DNA of 64,000 nt. It comes from Mycolicibacterium doricum (GTDB lineage: Bacteria > Actinomycetota > Actinomycetes > Mycobacteriales > Mycobacteriaceae). A model generated the notes under the pieces. The model ran no database searches. It had not been told where the DNA came from and saw only the letters and a program-made list of their open reading frames with translations. Location: positions 3,038,001 to 3,102,000 of the forward strand of contig NZ_AP022605.1 in NCBI RefSeq assembly GCF_010728155.1. The letters are read 5' to 3'. The number at the start of each line of letters is the position of its first letter. Position 1 is the stretch's first letter. Positions 20,827 through 28,677 of this stretch are shown here, piece by piece. The translations under genes and the position numbers were made by a program.

Positions 20827-21918
20827 CTACTGCCCGGCGGCTCGGGGCAGGTCGAAGTGCCGGGCGAACGCAACCTCGTCGAGATGCTCGAAACTCGGGT
20901 CATCGTCGTCGATCTCCAACACCGCCGCACCGGGCCTGCGTAGGCGGGCGGGCACCACGTCGAGTTTGGGGTCGTCGGTGTTCTCCACACCCAGCCGCGA
21001 GCGGCGGACGCGCTGCGCGCGCCTACGCCGCACCTGTTCTTCGATGCGGGTCTGCCTGCGTAGGTAGCCGAGGTAGAGGGCGGTCACCGTAGCGACCGCA
21101 CCGCACAGCCACCAGGCCCACGGCACGACGAGGGAGGCGAGGACGGCCGAGGCTAGCAGCGCCACCGCCATCGACGTCACCATGCGCTTGCGGAAACGGT
21201 ACTTGCGGGCGCTGACGGCCTCGGCGGTCTTCGACGGGTACCGCCGTCGGCGCGCCGCACCGAGCGAATCACCGGCCGGCTCGGCGTCCGGAGCGGCCTC
21301 GATCCCCGACGAGTCCGGCACGTACTCGTATTCGTCTTCGGTGCCGTCCTCGGCGAACTCGGCGCCGTCGGAACCCTTTGCGCCCTCGGCGCTCTGGTCG
21401 CCGCTTTCGTCGCCGGCCTCATCCTCGTCGTCGACCTCATCCTCGTCGTCGACCTCGACCTCGTCCTCGGCGTCGAACTCGGCGTCGAACTCCGGTGCCC
21501 CCTCGGCGGTGGGCAGGATCTCTTCGAGCGGCTCGTCGGCGGCGGAACCGACGGGCAGCGCGTCGGAGCCCTCCTCGACGATGTCGACGTCGAGGTAGTC
21601 CGGCTCGGTTTCGCACTGCGGCGCGGCGGCCAGGACCACCGTGCCCTGAGGCTCGGCGCCGAGGGATTCGCGGTCGTCGAGGGGTTCGTCGAGTTCGTCG
21701 GCGGACGGGCGCCACTGCGGATCGGAGTGGTGGCCGGCCGCCGGACGGGACCGACGGAGCAGTCGAGCGCTCTGCCCTGAGTTCAACACGCGGGTGGCCA
21801 ACGCGACGTCACTGGTGCGCCGCACGGCATCGCGCTTGCTCACCAGCATGGGCACCAGCACGAAGAGCCAGAGCACCACGAGGGAGATCCACAGCAGAGA
21901 TTGGGGGATGCTTGGCAT
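20827..21918 (-). CDS. glpR: Membrane divisome protein, GlpR/SepX family
   Basis: A 363-residue membrane protein corresponding to Rv0996. Topology: one N-terminal membrane helix (SLLWISLVVLWLFVLVPMLV), a long Asp/Glu-rich cytoplasmic segment (residues about 120-210), then two adjacent membrane helices (about 255-300) and a basic C-terminal tail. In corynebacteria the GlpR receptor with this layout binds the MoeA-like protein Glp and FtsZ at the septum; in Streptomyces the related protein is SepX. The MoeA/Glp gene is two genes upstream here, which supports that assignment. Function in this organism is inferred. Confidence 0.75.
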   Translation of the reverse strand: MPSIPQSLLWISLVVLWLFVLVPMLVSKRDAVRRTSDVALATRVLNSGQSARLLRRSRPAAGHHSDPQWRPSADELDEPLDDRESLGAEPQGTVVLAAAPQCETEPDYLDVDIVEEGSDALPVGSAADEPLEEILPTAEGAPEFDAEFDAEDEVEVDDEDEVDDEDEAGDESGDQSAEGAKGSDGAEFAEDGTEDEYEYVPDSSGIEAAPDAEPAGDSLGAARRRRYPSKTAEAVSARKYRFRKRMVTSMAVALLASAVLASLVVPWAWWLCGAVATVTALYLGYLRRQTRIEEQVRRRRAQRVRRSRLGVENTDDPKLDVVPARLRRPGAAVLEIDDDDPSFEHLDEVAFARHFDLPRAAGQ

Positions 21919-22052
21919 GCGCCTGCTCCTTTCCCCTACAAACTAGGTCGGTTGACCAGCGCACGTGGGGTCGACGCGCCGAGACAATTACACACCTGTA
22001 ATTCGCTTGTGACAAGCACCATCAGTCACATATGTCACATCAGTAACAGCAG

Positions 22053-22706
22053 TCAGGCCCAGTCGGCGCGGCCCAAACGTACCAGGGTCGACGACGCCGA
22101 CCCGCTGATCTCCTCGACGGTGACCGCCACCAGCAGGTGGTCACGCCACGCACCGTCGACCTCCAGGTAGCGCTTGAGTAGACCCTCTTCGCGGAAGCCG
22201 ACCTTTGCCAGTACGCGGCGACTCGGCGCGTTCTCCGGTCGCACGGTGGCCTCGACCCGGTGCAGCATCACCGGACCGAAGCAGTGATCCACCCCGAGCG
22301 CCAGCGCCGCTGTCGCCACGCCGCCTCCGATGCGGTCACTGGCCACCCAGTAGCCGATCCATGCCGAGCGCAGTGCGCCATGGGTGACGTTGCCGATGGT
22401 CAACTGCCCGGCGAAATGCCCGTCCACTTCGATGGCGTACGGCAGCATCCGCCCTTTGCGGGCCTCCGACCGCAAAGTCGAGCACACCGACGGCCAAGAC
22501 GAATATGCATGCCGCAGCGGCCAATCCACGCCGGTGACCGGTTCCCACGGTTCCAGATGGGCACGGTCGGCCAACCGGATGCGGCTCCACTGCGCGGCGT
22601 CGCGCAGCCGGACCGGACGCAACCGCACCACTCCGGCGGGCACCCGCAACGGGCCCGCGGGTGTCGGCCATCCGGGATGCAGAGAACTCGACCGCAGCAG
22701 GTTCAC
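22053..22706 (-). CDS. rimJ: GNAT N-acetyltransferase, RimJ/RimL type
   Basis: A 217-residue GNAT enzyme. The acetyl-CoA-binding part has IGYWVASDRIGGGVATAALA and then the typical RVEATVRPENAPSRRVLAKV with FREEGLLKRY. The family acetylates N-terminal alpha-amino groups of ribosomal or other proteins; the substrate here is unknown. It corresponds to Rv0995. Start GTG at 22706, 21 bp after the moeA/glp stop, so probably an operon galU-moeA-rimJ on the minus strand. Confidence 0.85.
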   Translation of the reverse strand: MNLLRSSSLHPGWPTPAGPLRVPAGVVRLRPVRLRDAAQWSRIRLADRAHLEPWEPVTGVDWPLRHAYSSWPSVCSTLRSEARKGRMLPYAIEVDGHFAGQLTIGNVTHGALRSAWIGYWVASDRIGGGVATAALALGVDHCFGPVMLHRVEATVRPENAPSRRVLAKVGFREEGLLKRYLEVDGAWRDHLLVAVTVEEISGSASSTLVRLGRADWA

Positions 22707-22727
22707 CTCGACTCACATCAGCCGTGC

Positions 22728-23987
22728 TCAGCCGCGTTGCGCCAGGAAGGCGACGTCCACGGTTTCACCGGTACGGACCTCATCGACGTCGGTGGGGACG
22801 ATCACCAGACAGTTTGCCTCAGCCAGCGTGGCGAGCAGGTGCGACGAGGCCCCCGGGGCGCCGCCGAGCGCCTGGACGAGGTAGTCGCCGGTGTCCTGAT
22901 CGCGCATCAGTTGACCACGTAGGTAACCCTTGCGGCCCGCCACCGAGGTGATCGGAGACAGCGCACGCGCGGTGACCACCCGGCGCATCGGCGCCCGCTT
23001 TCCCAGCGACAACCGGATCAACGGCCGCACCATCACCTCGAAGACCACCAACGCACTGACCGGGTTGGCGGGCAACAGGAACACCGGAACCCGGTCGCGG
23101 CCGAGCTGGCCGAAGCCCTGCACCGAACCGGGGTGCATCGCGATGCGGGAGACCTCCATCTCCCCCAGCTCCGAGAGCACCGCGCGAACCGACTCGGCCG
23201 CGGCGCCGCCGACCGCGCCCGCGATCACCACGATTTCGGCGCGGTTGAGCTGTCCCTCGACGGCTTCGCGGAGCTGGACGGGATCGGTGTCGACGATGCC
23301 GACCCGGTTCACCTCCGCACCGGCATCGCGACCGGCGGCGGCCAGCGCGTAGGAGTTCACGTCGTAGACCTGGCCATTGCCCGGGGTGCGCGAGACGTCG
23401 ACCAGCTCACCCCCCACGCTCATCACCGACAGTCGCGGGCGTGGGTGAACGAGCACCCGCTCACGTCCGACCGCCGCGAGCAGACCTACCTGTGCTGCAC
23501 CGATGATGGTGCCCGCGCGCACCGCCACGTCACCGGGCTGCACGTCGTCGCCGGCACGGCGGACGTACGCACCGGAGCGCACCCCGCGCAGCACCCGCAC
23601 CCGGTTCGCGCCGCCATCGGTCCACCGCAGCGGCAGCACCGCGTCGGCCAACGTCGGCATCGGCGCACCGGTCTGGACCCGGGCGGCCTGCCGCGGCTGC
23701 AACCGGCTGGGAGTCCGGGCACCCGCCTCGATCAAGGCCATCACGGGCAGGCTGACGTCGCGGCCATCGTGGTCATCGGCCCCCACACCGCCGCCGACAC
23801 CGAGGACGTCGACGCTGCGCACCGCGTAACCGTCGATCGCGGCCTGGTCGAAACCGGGCATCGGCCGCTCGGTGACCACCTCTTCGGCGCACATCAGGCC
23901 CTGGGCTTCGGCGATGGCAACTCGTACCGGTCGCGGAGCCACCGCGGCGGCCGCTATCCGAGCCTGCTGCTCCTCAACCGAACGCAC
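22728..23987 (-). CDS. moeA1: MoeA/gephyrin-like protein (Glp, MoeA1)
   Basis: A 419-residue protein with the MoeA architecture: an N-terminal region starting SVEEQQARIAAAAVAPRPVR, the substrate region MPGFDQAAIDGYAVRSVDV, an MPT-binding middle domain and a C-terminal beta-barrel domain. Two catalytic-domain signatures are altered. The usual TGGVSxGxxD is AGAVGGAAAESV, and GLPGNPVS is LLPANPVSALV. This pattern, and the nearby glpR gene, fit the Glp-type gephyrin homologue that works in corynebacterial cell division rather than a full molybdopterin molybdotransferase. A role in cofactor synthesis cannot be excluded. Confidence 0.82.
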   Translation of the reverse strand: MRSVEEQQARIAAAAVAPRPVRVAIAEAQGLMCAEEVVTERPMPGFDQAAIDGYAVRSVDVLGVGGGVGADDHDGRDVSLPVMALIEAGARTPSRLQPRQAARVQTGAPMPTLADAVLPLRWTDGGANRVRVLRGVRSGAYVRRAGDDVQPGDVAVRAGTIIGAAQVGLLAAVGRERVLVHPRPRLSVMSVGGELVDVSRTPGNGQVYDVNSYALAAAGRDAGAEVNRVGIVDTDPVQLREAVEGQLNRAEIVVIAGAVGGAAAESVRAVLSELGEMEVSRIAMHPGSVQGFGQLGRDRVPVFLLPANPVSALVVFEVMVRPLIRLSLGKRAPMRRVVTARALSPITSVAGRKGYLRGQLMRDQDTGDYLVQALGGAPGASSHLLATLAEANCLVIVPTDVDEVRTGETVDVAFLAQRG

Positions 23988-24028
23988 AACACGCCTTTCT
24001 CCACTTCTGCCGGGCCTGTCGCGCAGTT

Positions 24029-24940
24029 CTAGTTCTCGGGCAGGCCCAATCGCTCAACCAACCACTGCCGCAGCTCGGGGCCGTAGTCGTCGCGTTCCAA
24101 CGCGAAGTCAACCGCAGCCTTGAGGTAGCCGCCGGGATTTCCGAGGTCGTGTCGGGTTCCGCGGTGCACCACCACGTGGACCGGATGGCCCTCCTCGATG
24201 AGCAGCGCAATCGCGTCGGTCAGCTGGATCTCGTTGCCGGCACCGGGCTTCACCCGTCGCAGCGCGTCGAAGATCACCCGGTCGAGGACGTAGCGGCCGG
24301 CGGCCGCGTACGGCGACGGCGCGTCCTGCGCCTCCGGTTTCTCGACCATCCCCTTGACCCGCAGGACGTTGGGGTTGGCGGCGTCGGGCACCGTCTCGAC
24401 GTCGAAGACGCCGTAGGCACTGATCTTCTCGGGCGGCACCTCGATGGCGCACAACACCGAACCTCCCCGTTTGGCGCGCACCTTCGACATCGTCTCGAGC
24501 ACCCCGGTCGGTAGGACCAGGTCGTCGGGCAGCAGCACCGCGATGGCGTCCTCGTCGTCGGACAGCGAGGGCTCGACACAGCTGACGGCATGACCGAGGC
24601 CGAGCGGTTCGGCCTGCACGACCGATTCCACCTTGATCAACGCGGGCGCGCGACGGACCTTTTCGAGCATCGTCTTCTTGCCGCGGGCTTCGAGTGTTCC
24701 CTCGAGCACCAGGTCCTCGACGAAGTGCGCGACCACGCTGTCCTTGCCCTCGGAGGTGATGATGACGAGCCGTTCGGCGCCCGCCTCGGCGGCCTCGGCG
24801 GCCACCAATTCGATGCCGGGGGTGTCTACGACCGGCAGCAATTCCTTGGGCACCGTCTTGGTGGCGGGTAGGAAACGCGTACCGAGCCCAGCGGCGGGCA
24901 CGACGGCGGTATACGGGATGGGTACTTCTGGTCGACTCAT
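24029..24940 (-). CDS. galU: UTP-glucose-1-phosphate uridylyltransferase
   Basis: A 303-residue enzyme making UDP-glucose from UTP and glucose-1-phosphate for cell-wall glycans and trehalose. The nucleotide-binding motif AAGLGTRFLPATKTVPKELL is at the N-terminus. Later features are EPLGLGHAVSCVEP, LLPDDLVL and KPGAGNEIQLTDAI. I chose the ATG at 24940 (MSRPEVPIPY); a -10-like TAATCT lies 7 bases upstream, and the longer frame would run into the divergent fthC gene. Confidence 0.95.
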   Translation of the reverse strand: MSRPEVPIPYTAVVPAAGLGTRFLPATKTVPKELLPVVDTPGIELVAAEAAEAGAERLVIITSEGKDSVVAHFVEDLVLEGTLEARGKKTMLEKVRRAPALIKVESVVQAEPLGLGHAVSCVEPSLSDDEDAIAVLLPDDLVLPTGVLETMSKVRAKRGGSVLCAIEVPPEKISAYGVFDVETVPDAANPNVLRVKGMVEKPEAQDAPSPYAAAGRYVLDRVIFDALRRVKPGAGNEIQLTDAIALLIEEGHPVHVVVHRGTRHDLGNPGGYLKAAVDFALERDDYGPELRQWLVERLGLPEN

Positions 24941-24947
24941 CGCAGAC

Positions 24948-24953
24948 AGATTA
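24948..24953 (-). promoter_or_regulatory. Leaderless-type -10 element for galU
   Basis: On the minus strand TAATCT is followed by 7 bases and the galU ATG, the spacing expected for a leaderless transcript. Confidence 0.5.
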
Positions 24954-25023
24954 ACCGCTGTGCGCTGGTTGAACCGGTTGTGGCGGCACCTGTATTCCGC
25001 GGGCGGGATGTCATCGTGGAGAG

Positions 25024-25617
25024 GTGAGGCCGCCGACGAAATCCGAGATGCGTGCGCAGGTGTCGCGGGCACGCCGCACGGTGCCGCCGCAAACACGCGA
25101 ACGGGAGGCCGCGGCGCTCGCCGCGCACCTTGCTGGAATCGCCGTGGCCGGTGCAACCGTGTGCGCATACGTGCCGGTCGGTTCGGAGCCGGGATCGCTG
25201 GCGATGCTCGACGAACTGCTGGCGCGGGGCGCACGGGTCTTGTTGCCAGTGGCGCGCCACGACGAGGCGGGCGCCCCGACGCCGCTGCGGTGGGGCGTGT
25301 ACCGCCCGGGTCTGCTGGTCGACGCACAATTCGGTCTACGTGAACCGGCACCACCGTGGCTTCCGGCCGCTGCCGTGGCCGACGCCGCCGTCGTGTTGGT
25401 TCCGGCCTTGGCGGTGGACCGCTGCGGGGTGCGCCTGGGCCGCGGGGCCGGATTCTACGACCGCTCGCTGCGGCGGGCGGATCCCGCGGCGCTGCTGGTG
25501 GCGGTGGTGCGTGACGAGGAGTTCGTCGAACGGGTCCCGGCCGAAGGTCACGACGTGCCGATGACGCATGCCCTCACACCGGGGTGTGGACTGGTCGCGC
25601 TGCGGGAATCAGAGTGA
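25024..25617 (+). CDS. fthC: 5-formyltetrahydrofolate cyclo-ligase
   Basis: A 197-residue enzyme (MTHFS family) that converts 5-formyl-THF to 5,10-methenyl-THF with ATP. The N-terminal KSEMRAQVSRARRTV, the substrate loop AYVPVGSEPGS and the phosphate-binding GVRLGRGAGFYDRSL are all present. Start GTG at 25024 next to a GAGAGG ribosome-binding site. Divergent from galU as in other mycobacteria (Rv0992c). Confidence 0.92.
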   Translation: MRPPTKSEMRAQVSRARRTVPPQTREREAAALAAHLAGIAVAGATVCAYVPVGSEPGSLAMLDELLARGARVLLPVARHDEAGAPTPLRWGVYRPGLLVDAQFGLREPAPPWLPAAAVADAAVVLVPALAVDRCGVRLGRGAGFYDRSLRRADPAALLVAVVRDEEFVERVPAEGHDVPMTHALTPGCGLVALRESE

Positions 25618-25630
25618 CCGCGTAGCGGTT

Positions 25631-25657
25631 CTAGCACTTGAGCCGGTAGAGTGCTAA
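25631..25657. promoter_or_regulatory. CIRCE element (HrcA operator) before ruc
   Basis: CTAGCACTT, nine bases, then GAGTGCTAA. The right half matches the CIRCE consensus fully and the left half in 7 of 9 positions; the 9-base spacer is canonical. HrcA bound here would repress the zinc-ribbon chaperone gene that starts 27 bp downstream, as reported for Rv0991c in M. tuberculosis. Confidence 0.85.
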
Positions 25658-25683
25658 CAAGTTTGACGACCTCGGAGGTTTTC

Positions 25684-26025
25684 GTGCCTACCTATTCCTA
25701 TGCGTGCACCGAATGCGGCAATCGGTTCGATGCCGTGCAGGCGTTCAGCGACGATGCGCTGACCGATTGCCCCCAGTGCAGCGGCCGGCTGCGCAAGCTC
25801 TTCGGCAAGGTGGGAGTGGTGTTCAAGGGCAGCGGCTTCTACCGCACCGACAGCCGCGAGCCGGCGAATACGTCGAGCAACGGCTCGGCCGACAGTGCCT
25901 CGGAGTCCACGAGTTCTGCGGAGAAGTCGAGCTCGTCGTCGAGCGAGTCGGGGTCGAATTCGGGGTCGAGTTCCGGGTCGTCATCGACTTCGTCGAGTTC
26001 CACTCCCGCCGCCGCATCGAGCTGA
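25684..26025 (+). CDS. ruc: FmdB-type zinc-ribbon protein, redox-regulated chaperone Ruc
   Basis: A 113-residue protein. The N-terminal half is a zinc ribbon with two pairs of cysteines (CTECG and CPQCSG) within the FmdB fold (PTYSYACTECGNRFDAVQAF). The C-terminal half is a low-complexity Ser-rich, presumably disordered tail. The homologue Rv0991c was described as Ruc, a chaperone activated by oxidation that works with the DnaK system. GTG start at 25684 with a strong ribosome-binding site (CTCGGAGG). A CIRCE operator upstream agrees with heat-shock control. Confidence 0.88.
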   Translation: MPTYSYACTECGNRFDAVQAFSDDALTDCPQCSGRLRKLFGKVGVVFKGSGFYRTDSREPANTSSNGSADSASESTSSAEKSSSSSSESGSNSGSSSGSSSTSSSSTPAAASS

Positions 26026-26095
26026 TCCCCGAAGTTATCCACAGGCCCGCGCCGACCAGGCGCGCGCCGGGTCGGCCGCTGCCTAGCGTGGCGGC

Positions 26096-26752
26096 ATGGG
26101 TGAATCACTGGATCCGACACCGCTGGCACGGCTGATCGGGCTGCGGCCGGACTGGAGCCGCACCGTTGCAGCGCGCCGCATCGCGGCGGCGGCGCTGGTG
26201 GTGCTCGCCGCGGTGGCCGCGGCGCGTTCGGATCCCGACGGTGACCAGGTCGACGTCGTCGTCGCAGCCAACGATCTCACTCCGGGCACCGAGCTGGCCG
26301 AAACTCATGTGCGGGTGGAGCGCCGCCCACTGACGACCGTGCCCGACGGCGCCGCCGCCGACCCTGCCGAAGTGGTCGGCGCGACGGTCGCCGGACCGGC
26401 TCGCCGCGGCGAGGTTCTCACCGACGTACGGCTGCTCGGGCCGCGGATCGCCGAGGCCGCCGCGGGTCCCGACGCCCGCATTGTGTCCCTGCAGTTGGCC
26501 GACGGCGCACTGGTGGATCTGGTGCGCGCCGGCGACGTGGTCGACGTGTTGGCGGCGCCGATGTCGGATCCCGGGGTGGACGCGCGGCCGCGGGTGATCG
26601 CCACCCGCGCCGTGGTGGTGTTGGTGTCGGAGAAGCGGCAGGGGCCCGGTGCTGCCGGTGAGCGCGCCGTGCTGGTGGCGCTGCCGGCGCAGGCGGCCAA
26701 CGACGTGGCGGGCGCATCGTTGACGCAGGCAGTCACGCTCACCTTCCACTGA
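26096..26752 (+). CDS. SAF-domain protein (CpaB/RcpC-like)
   Basis: A 218-residue protein, corresponding in position and length to Rv0990c. One N-terminal membrane segment (AARRIAAAALVVLAAVAAAR) is followed by a SAF domain (VDVVVAANDLTPGTELAETH, then VGATVAGPARRGEVLTDVRL) and a region like the CpaB/RcpC pilus-assembly proteins (ADGALVDLVRAGDVVDVLAA). No pilus genes are nearby, so the role is unknown. Start ATG at 26096. Confidence 0.75.
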   Translation: MGESLDPTPLARLIGLRPDWSRTVAARRIAAAALVVLAAVAAARSDPDGDQVDVVVAANDLTPGTELAETHVRVERRPLTTVPDGAAADPAEVVGATVAGPARRGEVLTDVRLLGPRIAEAAAGPDARIVSLQLADGALVDLVRAGDVVDVLAAPMSDPGVDARPRVIATRAVVVLVSEKRQGPGAAGERAVLVALPAQAANDVAGASLTQAVTLTFH

Positions 26753-26832
26753 GCCCTTCCACTGAGCGCCCGAACAGCGGGCTAAGGTGGCGCACCGTCA
26801 CCGGTCATGCGGACGAGTAAGGGGATGAGCGC

Positions 26833-27303
26833 ATGCTGAAAGGGTTCAAGGAGTTCCTCGCCCGCGGCAACATCGTGGACCTGTCCACCGCGGTGGTCAT
26901 CGGCACCGCCTTCACCGGGCTCGTCACGGCTTTCACCAACAGCGTCGTCGAACCGCTGATCAGCCGCATCGGAGCCGGTGGTGACGCGGACTACGGCATC
27001 TTGCGGATCGGCATCGGCGGCGGTCAGACCATCGACCTCAACGTGCTGCTGTCCGCGGTCATCAACTTCCTGCTCGTGGCGGCGGTGGTGTACTTCCTGA
27101 TCGTGCTGCCGTACAAGAGGCTGCGCGAACGGGGTCAGGTCGAGCAGGCCCAGGACACCGAGTTGAGCCTGCTCACCGAGATCCGCGACATTCTCGCCCA
27201 GAGCAACGGGCCGGCCGGGCCGACGGTCACCGGACCGGGCACCGGCCCCAGCACCGGCCCCAGCCCCGACACCGCCGAGACCACCAGCGCCGACACCCAC
27301 TGA
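26833..27303 (+). CDS. mscL: Large-conductance mechanosensitive channel
   Basis: A 156-residue inner-membrane channel that opens under hypo-osmotic shock. The N-terminus [20 protein letters not shown] and the pore helix with [20 protein letters not shown] are typical. TM2 is [20 protein letters not shown], followed by a cytoplasmic charged helix ([13 protein letters not shown]). The C-terminal Gly/Pro/Thr-rich tail is longer than in M. tuberculosis MscL. It directly follows the Rv0990c homologue, while in M. tuberculosis Rv0986-Rv0989c lie between. Confidence 0.95.
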   Translation: MLKGFKEFLARGNIVDLSTAVVIGTAFTGLVTAFTNSVVEPLISRIGAGGDADYGILRIGIGGGQTIDLNVLLSAVINFLLVAAVVYFLIVLPYKRLRERGQVEQAQDTELSLLTEIRDILAQSNGPAGPTVTGPGTGPSTGPSPDTAETTSADTH

Positions 27304-27318
27304 GCGGCCGAACACAAA

Positions 27319-27346
27319 ACAGCCCCCGGATCTCTCCGGGGGCTGT
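27319..27346. terminator. Bidirectional terminator between mscL and mspA
   Basis: A perfect 12-bp inverted repeat, arms ACAGCCCCCGGA and TCCGGGGGCTGT, with the 4-base loop TCTC. It lies between convergent genes. The minus-strand side is followed by GTTTTGTGTT, so it should terminate mspA transcription well; the plus-strand side has little T-tract. Confidence 0.85.
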
Positions 27347-27364
27347 TCGGTGACGCTGTAAGCG

Positions 27365-28030
27365 TCAGTTCATGTTCCACGGTTCGCCGTAGGTGGTGAC
27401 GCTGTCACCCTCCGAGGCGATCAGCCGGGCGTAGGGGCGCAGCAGCACGCCACCGGCCGCACCGGTCACCGTGCCGTGGGCGTTGGAGACGGCCACCGCG
27501 CCGTCGGCACCCTCGACGTCGACCGCGAAGGTCGCCACTTCCTGGATGCCCGGGCCGTTACCGAGGTCGGCGCTGATCGACACACCGGGGAACAGCGGCG
27601 GGGTCTGGATGCCTTCGATCGGCACGAGGTCGAGGTTTAAGTCTCCCCCGTTGTTCTCGATAATGTTTGTCTCCGCCCCATCGAAGGCGATGTTGGGGGT
27701 GGTGTAGCTGAAGTTGATACCCACACCGAGCGACCAGGGGAAGCCGATCTGGTAGCCGAGCTCGAGCGTGCCCTCGAAGTCGTCGGCATCTTCGCCGGCC
27801 ACGATGTAGTTGGCGCGGCCCGAGTGGAACCACTCGCGCGTGAGGCGGTTGCGGTCGAGCGGGAACACCCCGTTGAGGAAGGTGTCCCACTGCTGGATGG
27901 TGAGAGTCCGGCCCTGCCCGTCGACCAGGCTGAGCTCGTTGTCCAAACCTGCGTTGGAGGTGCCCGTGCTCGTGAACAGAGCCGCGATGGCCGCAACCAA
28001 CGCGATCAGCACCCGACTGATTGCCTTCAT
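27365..28030 (-). CDS. mspA: MspA-type outer-membrane porin
   Basis: A 221-residue precursor of the octameric porin that lets small hydrophilic solutes cross the mycolate outer membrane. The signal peptide MKAISRVLIALVAAIAALFT ends before the mature start GLDNELSLVDGQG. Diagnostic segments: QQWDTFLNGVFPLDRNRLTR, GYQIGFPWSLGVGINFSYTT, FPGVSISADLGNGPGIQEVA and the C-terminus SVTTYGEPWNMN. Between SYTTPN and the TP-LFPGV segment the loop that forms the MspA constriction (IDDGD in M. smegmatis) is replaced by a longer Asn/Asp/Glu-containing stretch (FDGAETNIIENNGGDLNLDL). The ribosome-binding site AGGGAG precedes the ATG. Such porins occur in fast-growing mycobacteria. Confidence 0.95.
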   Translation of the reverse strand: MKAISRVLIALVAAIAALFTSTGTSNAGLDNELSLVDGQGRTLTIQQWDTFLNGVFPLDRNRLTREWFHSGRANYIVAGEDADDFEGTLELGYQIGFPWSLGVGINFSYTTPNIAFDGAETNIIENNGGDLNLDLVPIEGIQTPPLFPGVSISADLGNGPGIQEVATFAVDVEGADGAVAVSNAHGTVTGAAGGVLLRPYARLIASEGDSVTTYGEPWNMN

Positions 28031-28405
28031 GATCTCCCTAGCTGTTATGGCGGTGACTGCTCACCGAGTTTGTCGTTGGGCGCCTGATCTACGGCTCTTA
28101 CCAAACACCCCGCAAGATCAACCTGTGATCCGGATTAGAGACTCCACAGACGGTTCTTACGCCTAGCTCATCGTGACGGGAGGAACATATCGGGGAGCCA
28201 CCCCGGCGGCAACGCGTACGCAGTCCGGCGGCGGACCAGGGACCCGCACCGGTCGAGGTTTGCTGAGACTTCCCGTGGACGGTGCAAGGAGGCGGCACCC
28301 GGGCACGCCGACCGTTCACAGTCCTCGACGTCGCCGGAAAGGCCCCGACATGACTCGGATTATCTCCGACCGGAGCGAACTGCCTGCTTGATCATGAAGC
28401 AGCGG
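28031..28405. other. Non-coding interval upstream of mspA
   Basis: About 375 bp between mspA and a small ORF. It must contain the mspA promoter. I recognise no RNA gene or repeat, and the short open frames on both strands are not convincing. Confidence 0.45.
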
Positions 28406-28564
28406 TCAGTGGTGGTGAGGCGGAACGTTGTCGCGCAGCCAGCGCTCGTGCTCGGCGTGATCCCCGAACGCCCGGTCGTCGCGTTCGTCGGAGGACGTCT
28501 CGGGCAGGGTGTCGCCGAAAATTTTGTTAACTGAACCGGCGGCCGGGTGTGGTTGCTCACACAC
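28406..28564 (-). CDS. Possible 52-residue acidic/His-tailed protein
   Basis: A short frame starting at GTG 28564 (MCEQPHPAAGSVNKIFGDTL) and continuing PETSSDERDDRAFGDHAEHE then RWLRDNVPPHHH before the stop. The segment from VNKIFGDTLPETSSDERD to WLRDNVPPHH resembles short mycobacterial proteins of unknown function that I recall with similar ends. The Cys-containing N-terminal ten residues may not be translated; no ATG or GTG lies at the VNKIFG position, where GTT is found. Position just downstream of moaB2 on the same strand, with about 110 bp between. Confidence 0.4.
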   Translation of the reverse strand: MCEQPHPAAGSVNKIFGDTLPETSSDERDDRAFGDHAEHERWLRDNVPPHHH

Positions 28565-28677
28565 CGGAGCCCTCGTATGTGACGAAGGTCACAAATCCAC
28601 AACGATTAATGTTCACTTCCCGGTAACGCCGCAGACAGCGGCGGTAACGGAGGCGAACCAGAAACGACGCATCGACC

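Noticed and set aside
21919..22052. CRP-type site (GTGAC/GTCAC repeats) upstream of glpR
   Set aside because: Repeats are present around 22009-22045 but the spacing does not fit the TGTGA-N6-TCACA consensus.
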